Assembly (NCBI GenBank): GCA_907164885.2
Contig: OU015496.1
Location: 168,862,742 to 168,926,741 of the forward strand
From: Dolomedes plantarius
Lineage: Eukaryota > Arthropoda > Arachnida > Araneae > Dolomedidae
Reading direction: 5' to 3'
DNA: 64,000 bases
Within the stretch, counting starts at the first letter, position 1, and each line of letters opens with the position of its first letter. Below, in pieces: positions 11,391 to 21,327 of the stretch. Made by a program: the position numbers and the translations under genes. Below the pieces are notes generated by a model that made no database searches, was not told the origin of the DNA, and was given only the letters and a program-made list of their open reading frames with translations.

Positions 11391-12228
11391 CATACCTTTA
11401 TTCGTCGGCCAGTGTTCTTCCCGTCCATTTGAGAACACGTCTGAGTAGGCAGAGCACCAAAGCAACAAGAATTAATCTTTCTTCCTACACTTAAATAAAC
11501 GCCGTATCTTTAATCTTGTTACGCAATTCTTTAGTTGTTACATTGTACTAATGCAATTTTTTTTGTAATTATATGTGATCTAATAAAATATTCTCGTTTA
11601 TCTCTGGTTCCGACGTGCTTTTTTATGGCAAGAAAGTTGAGACTAAATCTTGTGTATGTAGCACATCTTACAAGAATTATTTATGACTCTAAACTAAACA
11701 ATAGTAATCAAATTATTTTGAAAGGGTAAGTCAGGTGAAAGAAAATATTTAATTGAAATTAGTTATGTTCAAGTTACTTTTATTATATTATTATTACATT
11801 ACAATACGTAATAAAAAGATGTAAATACTAAATATGTTATTAAATTATTATTAGATATTATAACATTATAACTCGATGTTTATTGATATGCATTATTCAT
11901 TAACTGAAAAATAGAGTAATTCATTGTCTGTGAATTTTTAAATACACTAAACGTGTTCAGAAAGCGAAAGAAAACATGCCAAATCTAAGAATACAAAATT
12001 TTATGTTTGGGGTAATTCCATTACGCAGACATTTCGTTTCTCATGACTTACAGAAAACTTGCGGAAAACTCACACGGTATTACTATTTAATCAATTCCGA
12101 AGTAAATTAAAAAGTATGGCTGAATGTTTCGTACTACTTCATATTTCAGGCCGAGGAGCATGCAGTGTGTTCATCACTATGAACCAAGTCCACTCATGAG
12201 ATCTTGAGCGGTTTTTGGAATATCAGAA
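11391..12228. other. Stretch without recognisable gene
   Basis: No supported feature; short AT-rich open frames only. Confidence 0.5.
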
Positions 12229-12355
12229 GAAAATAATGAAAGTCCCAAAAATAATCTAAGTCCGAAAAATAATCAAAGTCCTTAAACTAATCAAAGTCCA
12301 GAAAATAATCTAAGAGCCGAAAATAATCAAAGTCCGAAAAAGTAATCGAAGTCCG
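12229..12355 (+). repeat. 18-bp minisatellite, seven units
   Basis: Seven consecutive variants of GAAAATAATCAAAGTCCG are seen, most of 18 bases and one of 19. They are followed immediately by a tRNA T-arm-like string (AGAGGTTCGATCCTCT, from 12362). The string lacks a base needed for a normal T arm, so no tRNA is called. Confidence 0.8.
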
Positions 12356-12502
12356 TAAAATAGAGGTTCGATCCTCTACCTCAGATGCAATGCGTTTTTA
12401 ATAAGAGCGAGAAAAAAAAACACACAATGAGTTAAGAATAAAGAGATATGGTTTTTACAAAGTTAGAAAAATTGTAAACAGGAAATCTGTATTCTATCTT
12501 AA

Positions 12503-13057
12503 CCCTCTAACGGGACAGTGGTTTGAGACGAAATAGATGGATGAGGTTTTTGGTAGGAATAAGTACACAATAAGCATTTTTGTTGCATAATAACATTTAT
12601 TGACAATATTTTACATGAAATAAAAACCTTTTTGTAGAAAAAGGAAAAACGAATTGTAATTTTGCTTAACAAAGAATATCTCTCTAGCATTTACATAGAA
12701 TGTTGTATAAATTAGGTCTAATATGTAATTTAGTCTTGTACCTAGCTTTAGAAGTTACTGAACCGAATTTCCGAGTACAAAAAGGTTAAAAAATAATATA
12801 TACTGACATTTTTGGCCTTTAAAATCGAAATTAAAAAAATAAAAAATCTAAAATTTGAAAAAATGACTAGTGATTATGAATAACGTTTTTCAACAAATAC
12901 ACTCATATTTACTGCAAACTTATAACTGAAAACGCTCCAACACCTGTTGAAAGACTGCCTGGTAGGGTTCCTTGTCAACTCGATCTCTTGCAATGAAAGG
13001 AGGGGGAAAACACACCCCTAGTTCAGATCCGACCCTCCACCGTACCGTTAGAGAGTT
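12503..13057. mobile_element. Possible TTAA-flanked MITE (piggyBac-like)
   Basis: CTCTAACGG lies just inside TTAA at 12499-12502, and its complement lies just inside TTAA at 13058-13061. Similarity extends imperfectly to about 18 bases (AC.GTGG). TTAA duplication is the piggyBac signature. The repeats are short and the right end has two extra bases, so confidence is moderate. Confidence 0.4.
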
Positions 13058-13061
13058 TTAA

Positions 13062-13909
13062 AGAGTTTTTATCGTAAGTCTAATCATTCAATTTATCTGT
13101 TCAGTTTATCTGTGTAGGATAAATGATGAGTTTTATAAATAAACTGTCACTATATCGTTTTACATAAAGGAATGCTTTCTTTTAGTAAAACAAAACGCTT
13201 AAGCATGCAAACACGCCATAACAAAATATATCTGTTCTCTGAGATGAATAAGCCTGTGGACATTTGAATTTTACTATCCCTTCGCCCACACATGAATGTT
13301 AGAAACATGTATAGAAAGACTATAAATAAATTTGCATAAAAAATGCTTAGATGGTCATAAAAAGGTATTAAGCAGAGAATTGTTTGAATCATGCGAGAAA
13401 TGCGTTTTGGATGCTTGCATAGCTTTGTAATAATGAAAGAAGAAAAGAAATGGGTCTTAACATTCAGTAAATATTATGCTTAACACGAAAATTTCGCCAA
13501 ATAGTACCAACATTGTAATATTTTTGAGTATTGAACAAATGCATATATCTTATTTTAAACATTTGAAGTATATTGATTTATCTGTAAACGATCGTTTGTT
13601 TATTTATTCTTTTTTGATACTAAAACATTTTGTTAACGCACTATTTTTGATAATACCTTAAAGTGATACCCCGTTTAGATTATTTTAATAAGCATATTTT
13701 TTTCCTTCTTTGGTACCAGAAATAATGTTGTCTGAAATATTAAAATATATAGGATTAAATAGGCATAAATAACTTTACCAAAACACTTGTATTTTCCTAC
13801 TCATATAGTAAAAAAATGAGTTGACAATTAAAGGGATACAACAATAAAAGCTGTAACTATTTCAATGACAATGCCATGCACTTGGCTCTCCTAGGCTATA
13901 AAGAGCGAT
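13062..13909. other. AT-rich stretch without recognisable gene
   Basis: Two short open frames (13150-13392 minus, 13476-13661 plus) look like AT-rich chance frames; no domain is recognised. Confidence 0.5.
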
Positions 13910-13913
13910 ACGT

Positions 13914-14271
13914 TGTAAGGTTTACATAAGATTCTATTCACAATAATCGAACTTTTATGTGAATAAAGTTAAAGAAGCCGCTTAAGATATGCTAACTGCG
14001 GCATACGCGGTTACTATAAATACCAAGATTAAATAAAGGAAGCTAGATTAAATAAAGGAAGTGTTAAGGAAGAGTTGAGGAAGTGTTGAGGAAGTGAGAG
14101 GAAGTGTTGAAGAAGTGAAAGGAAGTGTTGAGGGAGGAGCTAGGTTGATGCTAACCTACGCGAGTTCTTGTTAGGCCCAAAGTTTACGAAGCAGCATTGC
14201 TGGTCGACTTTCTGTAGAGTCTGTGAGTATCTCAAGTTGTATTTTTTATTGCATGTGTAGTAGTTATACCA

Positions 14272-14305
<34 letters not shown>

Positions 14306-14607
14306 AATTGTATTGCCCTGCATGAATGTTTATATAGCTCGTACTAGTAGTATGCTTGCTTATGTTGAAAGCAAATTAATATGAGGGGTTCACAACCATA
14401 GTGGACCAAGTCCGTATTTTTTAAAAATGGAGATAGTTCATGTTGGAGTAACTTAAAAACATGTTATATAATATAACATGTTCTATAAAAAAACATGTTT
14501 GAAATAAATATTTTAATTAAATTAGAGCTGTGTTTGAATCTAATTCATTAGAGTGCCACTTCAAATTATGCACACCCAAGGTAGGGAAGAGGTGTTAAAA
14601 CTCTATA
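13914..14607 (+). mobile_element. Solo LTR of a Ty3/Gypsy element
   Basis: This is the same family as the 3' LTR at 25633-26134: both start TGTAAGGTTTACATAAGATT and end near CTCTATA, with long shared blocks between (GGAGCTAGGTTGATGCTAAC, TTCATTAGAGTGCCACTTCA). ACGT flanks both sides (13910-13913 and 14608-14611), giving a 4-bp target duplication, so this is a solo LTR left by recombination. It holds a TATA-like CTATAAATACC near 14012, a degenerate GGAAGTGTTGA array (about 14055-14135) and an (AT)n insertion that makes it longer than its relative. Confidence 0.85.
14274..14303. repeat. (AT)n microsatellite inside the solo LTR
   Basis: About 15 AT units, absent from the related LTR at 25633. 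Confidence 0.9.
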
Positions 14608-14611
14608 ACGT

Positions 14612-15651
14612 CAGTTAGTTTTTTTGGAGATTCTTAGATCAAACTTATGAATAAATGAGCTACTCTGCAAAGTTTAGTTCAAAAGTGATGATAAGCTGGT
14701 GAGTGGCACATATTAATAGCACAGTTTCCTTTATTTTGAGCGATCTGTGGGAACCACAACTTTCAAGTTCCCTTCAATTCTTTCAGAAAGTAATTCTGAA
14801 TGATTTGTATTCTCCAGAATGTCCTTCACTTACGACGTCCCAATACTTTTGGCTGACTTTCTAAGGCATTTTCTATTATGGTGTAGAGTTTTCACTCATC
14901 TATGACAGTATTTTTAATTTTTATGTAGCCTATCTGTTTCCATAACAGAAGTGAATTTGATGAATCTCTCAAAACAAATTGAAGGTCCGATGATCCGACT
15001 ATTAATTTTTCATTTCGCGTGATTATTTAATCATGATGATCTGTAAAAAAGTGGATGGCTTAAAAGTCTTAAAACTTTTACAAAATAGCGAGAACTTCAT
15101 GCAGACTTTTGAAAATTTTTCAGTTAAAAAAAAATACTTAGAATGATAAAAATTTTAAAAATGGGTGTTAAATAAACACCTCGTGAGTTTTTGTTTTAAG
15201 GGAACAAGGAACCTTCAATCTCGTTCTTCTTTAATTTTCAATATTTTACTCTATATACCACATGGGTATAATTAATATTCCTTTCTACTACATTGAAGAT
15301 ACTTAGAATTCACAAATAAGTATTTTGTTGAGGTATACCTGTTTATCAAAAAATTCTTCAAAAATGCTAGAATTTTTCAAAAGGCTCCATGCGTATTCAT
15401 TTTCTCCTGATATCTTCCATATTTCTTTGAATTGTTAGTTGAAGTGTTTGGCACAAAATTGTGCATAATCCTTTGAAATCACAAATATTTTTCAAATTTA
15501 TAGACCATAAAATAAAGTAATAACATAAAAAATAAAGAAAAGAACAGAAAAAAATTATTTAAGACTTTAGATTCCTAGAAAAATAAATTAAATGCCCATT
15601 TATATTTATATACACATGGTAAACTTATAATAAAAAAATTGAAGACTTTAA
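14612..15651. other. Stretch without recognisable gene
   Basis: AT-rich DNA with no supported coding frame or terminal repeats. Confidence 0.5.
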
Positions 15652-15655
15652 TTAA

Positions 15656-16402
15656 GGGGACTCACTACACTTAAATCTTTAAAGCATTCGATTTTTTGAA
15701 AAAAATATATGTTAAAGCCTGAGAATTTCTGAACTAAATAAAGCAAACTGCATGAAAATATTCCACTTAGTTCCGGAGATATTGATATTCTAAATATTTA
15801 ATTACTGATCAAGTTCATGGTAAGAAAAATTTTAAACTCATTTTTCTCAAAATGTAATTTTGCATCATTCCGTAACTGATATCTCAAAAACTCTGAAACA
15901 TAATTCCATGAAGTTTTTATCACTGCATAATCGTGTTATTTTATTGCGTCTGAACTGGAATTATTGCAATCACTGCACATTTTGTAATTTTTCCAGGGGT
16001 AAAATAAAGCAAAAATGTAAGGAAATTTTAAGTATATTTTGAGCAGTTTTGAAAAATTGAAAAAATATTTTAATGTTGAATGTTTTATGTTCAATTGTAT
16101 TTTGAATTATTTGTTTTAAATATAAAACAGGAATTATACATTTAAGGGTAAAATTAAATTCATAGTTCTGCGCGCAAGCCAGTATACAATAAAAATACTT
16201 AAAAAACAAGGTATATCTAAAGCATTTGAAAAAAATCATTTAAAATTATTTTGAGAGTTGAAAATATGTTCATTAAAATAAATATATCAATTTTTCATAT
16301 ACATAAAATTTGGAAAAATTGGGAGTAAATTGAAATGGTTACAAATAGCCAAAAAGTATGAAAATATGCCTTATTTCCCCGACTTAAGGGTCGTGAGTCC
16401 CC
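15656..16402. mobile_element. TTAA-flanked MITE (piggyBac-like), GGGGACTCAC ends
   Basis: TTAA at 15652-15655 and 16403-16406 flank inverted ends GGGGACTCACTACACTTAA and GGGGACTCACGACCCTTAA (right end read in reverse). They are about 20 bp long with two mismatches. It is 747 bp, AT-rich and non-coding. It resembles the element at 59152 in its GGGGAC start. Confidence 0.8.
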
Positions 16403-16406
16403 TTAA

Positions 16407-16968
16407 TATAGAATGCGCATAGAGCATTTTGAAAAACATTAGGATTCTTGAAAAAAATTTTAAAATCAGTAATTGTTCTGCGAAAAATTCCTTATTTGGA
16501 ATTCTAGGAGTTTTCAATGTAGTAAGAAAGATAATTAATTATTCTCATTTTGTATATAGACTTAAAAATTGAAAATTAAAAAATTCGACTTTGAAGGTCC
16601 CTTGTCCTCTTTTAAACTGCAAAGCAGGCAATTAAGGGTCATGATAGAATTTCTTGTGATTTTAAAAGAAGTTTATATTGCTTGGAAACAAATTAGTCGT
16701 ATTAAGCCCATCGGGACTTCAAAGAGTTTTGAACAAGAATAACACAAAGATAATGTTGTACGCCCCCAAAGTCTTTGATCTCTCCGTATGTTTACTTAAA
16801 TGAGCTTTAGTGATAAAAAATTTCATTTTCTTGGGTTCTAATTTAGCATTTTCTTGTTCTAAGCTTCTTAAGATTTAATCCAGGGTAATGTCAGGAAAAT
16901 AGTTTTGTTTGAAAAGGCTGTCGTTTAATGTACTTATATGTAGTACCGATGTTTGCATAATAGTAGAC
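16407..16968. other. Stretch without recognisable gene
   Basis: Nothing recognisable. Confidence 0.5.
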
Positions 16969-17048
16969 TGTAGTGTAATGTTTGTAAAAGTGCTGTACCC
17001 CATGATCCCCCCCCTCCTTCACCAATCAGAGTGATTGGCTGCGTGGGA

Positions 17049-17058
17049 GGATAAAACC
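17049..17058 (+). promoter_or_regulatory. TATA-like element of the LTR
   Basis: GGATAAAACC lies about 25 bases after paired CCAAT/ATTGG words and about 120 bases before an AATAAA signal. This is the spacing expected of an LTR U3-R-U5 unit. Confidence 0.4.
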
Positions 17059-17487
17059 GAAGGGGGTGAGGGGATCGTAGCGAGGAATCAGCAGTAGGAG
17101 TCGGGGTCTGGCAAGATACTATAGGCTTGTCCACCTCGTGCTCAGAGTTTTGTTGTAAGTTTATGTTAGATTGTTAATAAATGTTTGTTTGTGTCGTTTA
17201 GACGACTAGTTTTTATCTACCTCATTGTCCCTATGCCATAGAAAGAACCTCGGTGTAGTGTGAGAACACCACATTGTCGCAGTCGCCAGCATTGGCATGT
17301 ACAAGGGATGACGTAGTGCTTATTGTAGGATTGTATCGTAGGACTGTGCTTATCGTAGGAGTCTGTGTAGGTGCAATACCTGGATAACAGTGAATTACCT
17401 GTGGATGACCAGGAAGAATGTAAGAAGATTGAAATTTTTATAGTTCTTAGTTTGAAGTTAATGAACATTTTAAGTTAAGTTAAGAAA

Positions 17488-17606
17488 ATGTTTGAAGGAT
17501 TTAAGAAAGAGGACTTTAAACTTTTGAGAAGAAATTGGGGCAGAAGTTATCCCCGATGCGAGAATTTCCGACCTTAAAAATAGTATTATTGAATCCGAGG
17601 AATTCA
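17488..17606 (+). pseudogene. LTR-retrotransposon gag N-terminal fragment
   Basis: Met at 17488 starts MFEGFKKEDFKLL. After a one-base frame break the sequence continues as EEIGAEVIPDARI and SDLKNSIIESEEFKKE. This pattern (hydrophobic helix, EE.G, a segment ending in a charged EEFKKE-like tract) is common at the N-terminus of arthropod Gypsy gag proteins. The frame ends at the LTR tail, so nearly all of gag and all of pol are missing. Confidence 0.45.
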
Positions 17607-17640
17607 AGAAAGAGCCTCGATGTAGTGTGAGAACACCACA

Positions 17641-18961
17641 TAGTATACATTCACAGAAATCAATGTATATATTGATAGTAAAATCTCCATAAATCTATCC
17701 GTATAAGAGGGGGTGGCTGTAAAGGAAGGAGCATGATTCAAGAATTCAAATGTTCAGACTTCGTGGAGATTTTTAGCTGTTTGATTAAAGTGTTACTATT
17801 TAACTTGAGTGTGTATTCGAGATGTTCTGCCGACCACAGCGTGAGCTTAAACGGCGTTTATATAAAAGCAACCTCCGCACAAAAAGCGACGACCTGTACC
17901 TTAAAAATTTTAATTCTTAATATCAAATCTTTTTTTTGTTTTTTAAATCTATTTCAGTGACAACAATTTTAATTCCTTAATTTGTTAATTTATTAATTAG
18001 GTGCTAAAACATAAGAGATTCTTAAATTTCTTAAACCGTCAATTCTATCGACAGCTTCAAAACTAATTCCTATTTTACCGTGTTCCATCTGGACTTATAA
18101 ATTTGACCTTATTATATTCTATTTAAGTTCCATTATACATTTCTTATTCATCAAATTTTAACACAAGGAGTGCTCACTTAGCAAACCGTACAACAACAAA
18201 AAATTAGCTACATTTAGGTGGGCCAAATTAAACCCCACCATTAAACAAAATCGGTATATACTAAACAATGCATAATAATCAAAACATAACAATACAAAAA
18301 CATCTAATACATAATAATACATAACATACACTGCCTTTAGGTATAATATATAATAAACAATATACATTATATTTGGTGAGTGCAATAACTTTACATAGAA
18401 TTATTTTCTTTTTACTTACACTAAAAATTTGCACCTTACATTTCTTTACTGTTGATATATTTCTTTACTATTAACTCATTAACAGCTTATTTTATAATTA
18501 TTACCTTACTACACGAGTATCACATTTCTCAGTAACTCTAACGCATTGCATTGCTTTTCAATTACAATTGCTCTTACTTTATAACTAACAATTTACTCTG
18601 TTATTACATTTCACAATAATTTAACACATTTCCTTACATTTCAATTAACAATTGCTCTGTCAATAATTTAATACCACCATTTTACAATTAACACACTTAC
18701 TTTTTTCTATTAACACATTTCTCAATACTAATAAATTTTACAATTCTATATTGTGTAACACAAACTAACGCTATTGATTTGATTTTTAACATTAATTACT
18801 TTGATTATTGACTTTCATTGTTTACACGCTATACACTCAAATGCAATTTAAATTTTAAGTTTACTTTCACAGACTTCAGTAATACAATACTTGTATAAAA
18901 ATATTTGTTACAAAGTACAAAATGAAACGAAAGTTTAGAACAAAATAAACACTGACACAAC
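17641..18961. other. Non-coding; probably includes the 3' untranslated part of LINE copy 2
   Basis: The LINE copy 2 frame stops at 18962 and the AT-rich DNA to its left may be its 3' tail. A T-rich run at 17927-17950 could be a decayed poly(A) tail, but no target duplication was found. Degenerate words related to CACATTTC and CAATTAACAATTGCTCT recur at about 18480-18740. Confidence 0.35.
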
Positions 18962-19914
18962 CTAGTCAGTGTGAAAATAAGGAATATGGACATACATAAG
19001 GATACTAACTACTCTTTTTACGAAACGCCTACAGTAAAAATCCCCGAAGAATCTACTTTTCGACCATGTCTCTGAGTCCACTGGTAAGTCTTTTCTAAGC
19101 TCCTGGAACTGTTGACACCTGAATAGACAATGGTCCACAGTTTGCTGTTCCCCACAACTACATAGATCACTTTTTTGATGGAAACGGTGCTGGTATTCCC
19201 CTATACAGCCATGACCTGTTATAAGTTGGTTTATCTTAAAATCTCCATTTAAACGCCCTTCTTTAACTTCTTTATATATTCCATATATATTTCTTCCTTT
19301 AATACTCCTCTCTTACTCTTCTTGCCATAACTTTTTTCCAATTTTTTTCATTTTTGTTTTGATCTTGTTCTTTGTCTGTTTATATCTTATACCTATCTCA
19401 CTTTCTTTGTCTGTTTATATCTTATACCTATCTCACTTAACTTAGTAGCAGCTTTTGCTGTCTCATCTGCCTCTTCATTTCCCGCAATTTCTACAAGCGC
19501 CTTGACCCAATGTAGGTGAACCTTCATATTTTCCTTTATTATGATCTCCTTAATTTCTTCTACTATCTTTCCTTTAAATTTAATTGATCTTAGCGATTCT
19601 AAAGCACTCTTAGAATCAGTATATACATCAAATTCTTTAATATTCTCTTCTCTCATTCTTTCGATGGTTATTTGCAAGGCACTAAGTTCCGCCTCATAGG
19701 AACTCTCTCCATCTATCCTTTCTTTAATTATAACCTTTCCTCCAGCTTCTTTAAGGATAACCACCCCGGCCCCTGTTCTATCTTCCTTCTTTGAGCCATC
19801 GGTATAAATTTTTACTTTCGTTCTGGGATTACTGTCTATTGTCCAATCTAGACTTATGAGGTTTCCTAAATTATTGATTCTAACTTCTCTAGTTTCATAA
19901 TTTTCTTTATTATA
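18962..19914 (-). pseudogene. LINE copy 2 ORF2, RNase H and C-terminal part
   Basis: RNase H motifs appear in order: YTDGSKKEDRTGAG, SSYEAELSALQ, DVYTDSKSALESL and HWVKALVEIAGNEEADETA. A 35-bp tandem duplication (19371-19440) shifts the frame after RNase H. The correct frame resumes downstream with INQLITGHGCIGEY and a CSCGEQQTVDHCLFRC knuckle and ends at a TAG at 18962. In RNase H the usual HIG after KA reads LVE. The upstream codons join the block at 21328 in frame if the Tc1 element is removed. Confidence 0.8.
19371..19440. repeat. 35-bp tandem duplication inside LINE copy 2
   Basis: TTTGTCTGTTTATATCTTAT begins at 19371 and again at 19406, each followed by the same bases. The period of 35 is not a multiple of three, so it shifts the LINE frame. 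Confidence 0.85.
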
Positions 19915-21327
19915 CACTCATGGACAAAAAAATTAGCGCACCAAGAAATAATAGCGGGATCGTAACGAAACTTGCAAAGAAGGTACATGTCGGGGAGATA
20001 TGCAAATGATTAGAAATGCAGCGTGATTGCACAATACGTATAGTCGGTAGAGGGCGTTGAACATCGTACTCTCTGGAGTATAAAACAGGTAACCAAAGCT
20101 TGTTGGAGTGTGCTGAATCATTTACAAAGGAAGAGCTGAGATAGACATGCCAGTACGCCGTGTTCGAAGACAATATAAGTAGTTGTCGAAGTTTGAGAGG
20201 GTGAGAATCGTCGGGATGATGGAAGCTGGGTGGTCAGCTAGGCGAGTAGCTCCTCAATTAGGCCGCTCTGATTGTGTTGTGAGGAGGTGTTGGGACCAGT
20301 GGACCCGAGAGATGTCATGAACACGAAGACCAGGCTCAGGACGCCCTCGACAGACTCGTCGTCGAGAAGACCGCCACATCGTAAGAAATGCACGCGTACA
20401 GCCAACTGCTTCATCGGCCGCCATCCAGGCACAGGTAGCACCTTCACTAGGGGCCTCTGTGTCTTCTCGAACCATACGAAGGCGCCTGGCTGAAGGACAG
20501 TTGATATCGCGGCGCCCATTACGTGTGCTGCCCTTGACGCCCACCCATCGACGGCTCAGTTTGGAGTTTTGCCGCGCACGAGGAAACTGGACTGCAGCGG
20601 AATGGAACCAGGTCGTCTTTAGCGACGAATCCAGATTCAATCTCGGCAGTGATGACAATCGTGTTCGTGTGTGGAGAGCCCGTGGTGAACGCTTCAATCC
20701 TGCCTTTGCTGTACAGCGACACATCGCTCCCACAGCTGGTGTGATGGTATGGGGTGCCATTGCCTACAATACACGGTCACCCCTAGTATTGTTCCGTGGC
20801 ACCATGACAGCCCAGCGGTATATTCCTGAAATCCTGCAACCACATGTGTTGCCACTCATGCAACGGTTCCCAGGAGCCATTTTTCGACAAGACAATGCTC
20901 GGCCTCATACGGCAAGGGTGTCACAAGACTGTCTCCGCACTGTTACTACCCTTCCTTGGCCTGCCCGATCCCCAGATTTGTCTCCAATCGAGCATATCTG
21001 GGATCATTTGGGACGATGAGTTGGGCATCCCACGAGTTTGAACGAACTAGAGGCAAGGTTACAGCAAATATGGAACGAAATGTCTCAAGACATCATACAG
21101 AACTTGTATGACTCAATGCCCGATCGTATCGCATCGTGCATTAGCGCTAGAGGGGGTCCAACGGAGTATTAACTCCTCCGTTCTTTTGCCTTTTTCTCTG
21201 AAATAAATTATCCTTTTTCTTTGATTTTCTTATCATTTACTTATATCAAAGTAGTCATTACGTATGTAAAATTTCGTTTCATTTTGACGACTCCTTCTTG
21301 GTGCGCTAATTTTTTTGTCCATGAGTG
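19915..21327 (+). mobile_element. Tc1-family DNA transposon inserted in LINE copy 2
   Basis: Inverted ends CACTCATGGACAAAAAAATT... match for 33 bases without a mismatch. They are flanked by TA at 19913-19914 and 21328-21329. The 1,413-bp body carries one transposase gene of full length. When the element and one TA are removed, the LINE frame on either side joins without a shift, which proves the insertion order. Confidence 0.93.
20147..21172 (+). pseudogene. Tc1 transposase (DD34E), full length but with three in-frame stops
   Basis: The frame from Met 20147 (MPVRRVRRQYK) to TAA 21170-21172 spans 342 codons, the usual Tc1 size, with no frameshift. In-frame stops are TAG near 20180, TGA near 20319 and TGA at 21017-21019. 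N-terminal helix-turn-helix region: FERVRIVGMMEAGWSARRV, with an arginine-rich stretch (RRPGSGRPRQT) between the two DNA-binding subdomains. Catalytic motifs are all present: FSDESRFNL (D), RQDNARPHTA (D) and SPIEHIWDHLG (E). It resembles the transposases abundant in spiders (Tcb1/Tc1 group). Stop codons aside it is well preserved, so the insertion is fairly young. Confidence 0.9.

Larger units (their letters stand above)
16969..17640 (+). mobile_element. Internally deleted LTR retrotransposon (LTR, primer site, gag start, LTR tail)
   Basis: The proposed 5' LTR runs from TGTAGTGTAATG (16969) to GAACACCACA (17273). It has a CCAAT box and an inverted CCAAT (about 17020-17040), a TATA-like GGATAAAACC (17049) and AATAAA (17176). 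It is followed at 17274 by TTGTCGCAGTCGCCAGC, similar to Gypsy tRNA primer-binding sites, then a leader and a gag start. The last 34 bases of the LTR recur at 17607-17640 with two mismatches. This looks like a 3' LTR tail joined to gag across a short AAGAAAGAG microhomology. No target duplication was found, so the left boundary is tentative. Confidence 0.55.

Noticed and set aside
12361..12390. tRNA gene after the minisatellite
   Set aside because: The T-arm loop is one base short and no D or anticodon arm is present upstream.
20254..20760. Minus-strand frame inside the Tc1 element
   Set aside because: It is the shadow of the well-supported plus-strand transposase.
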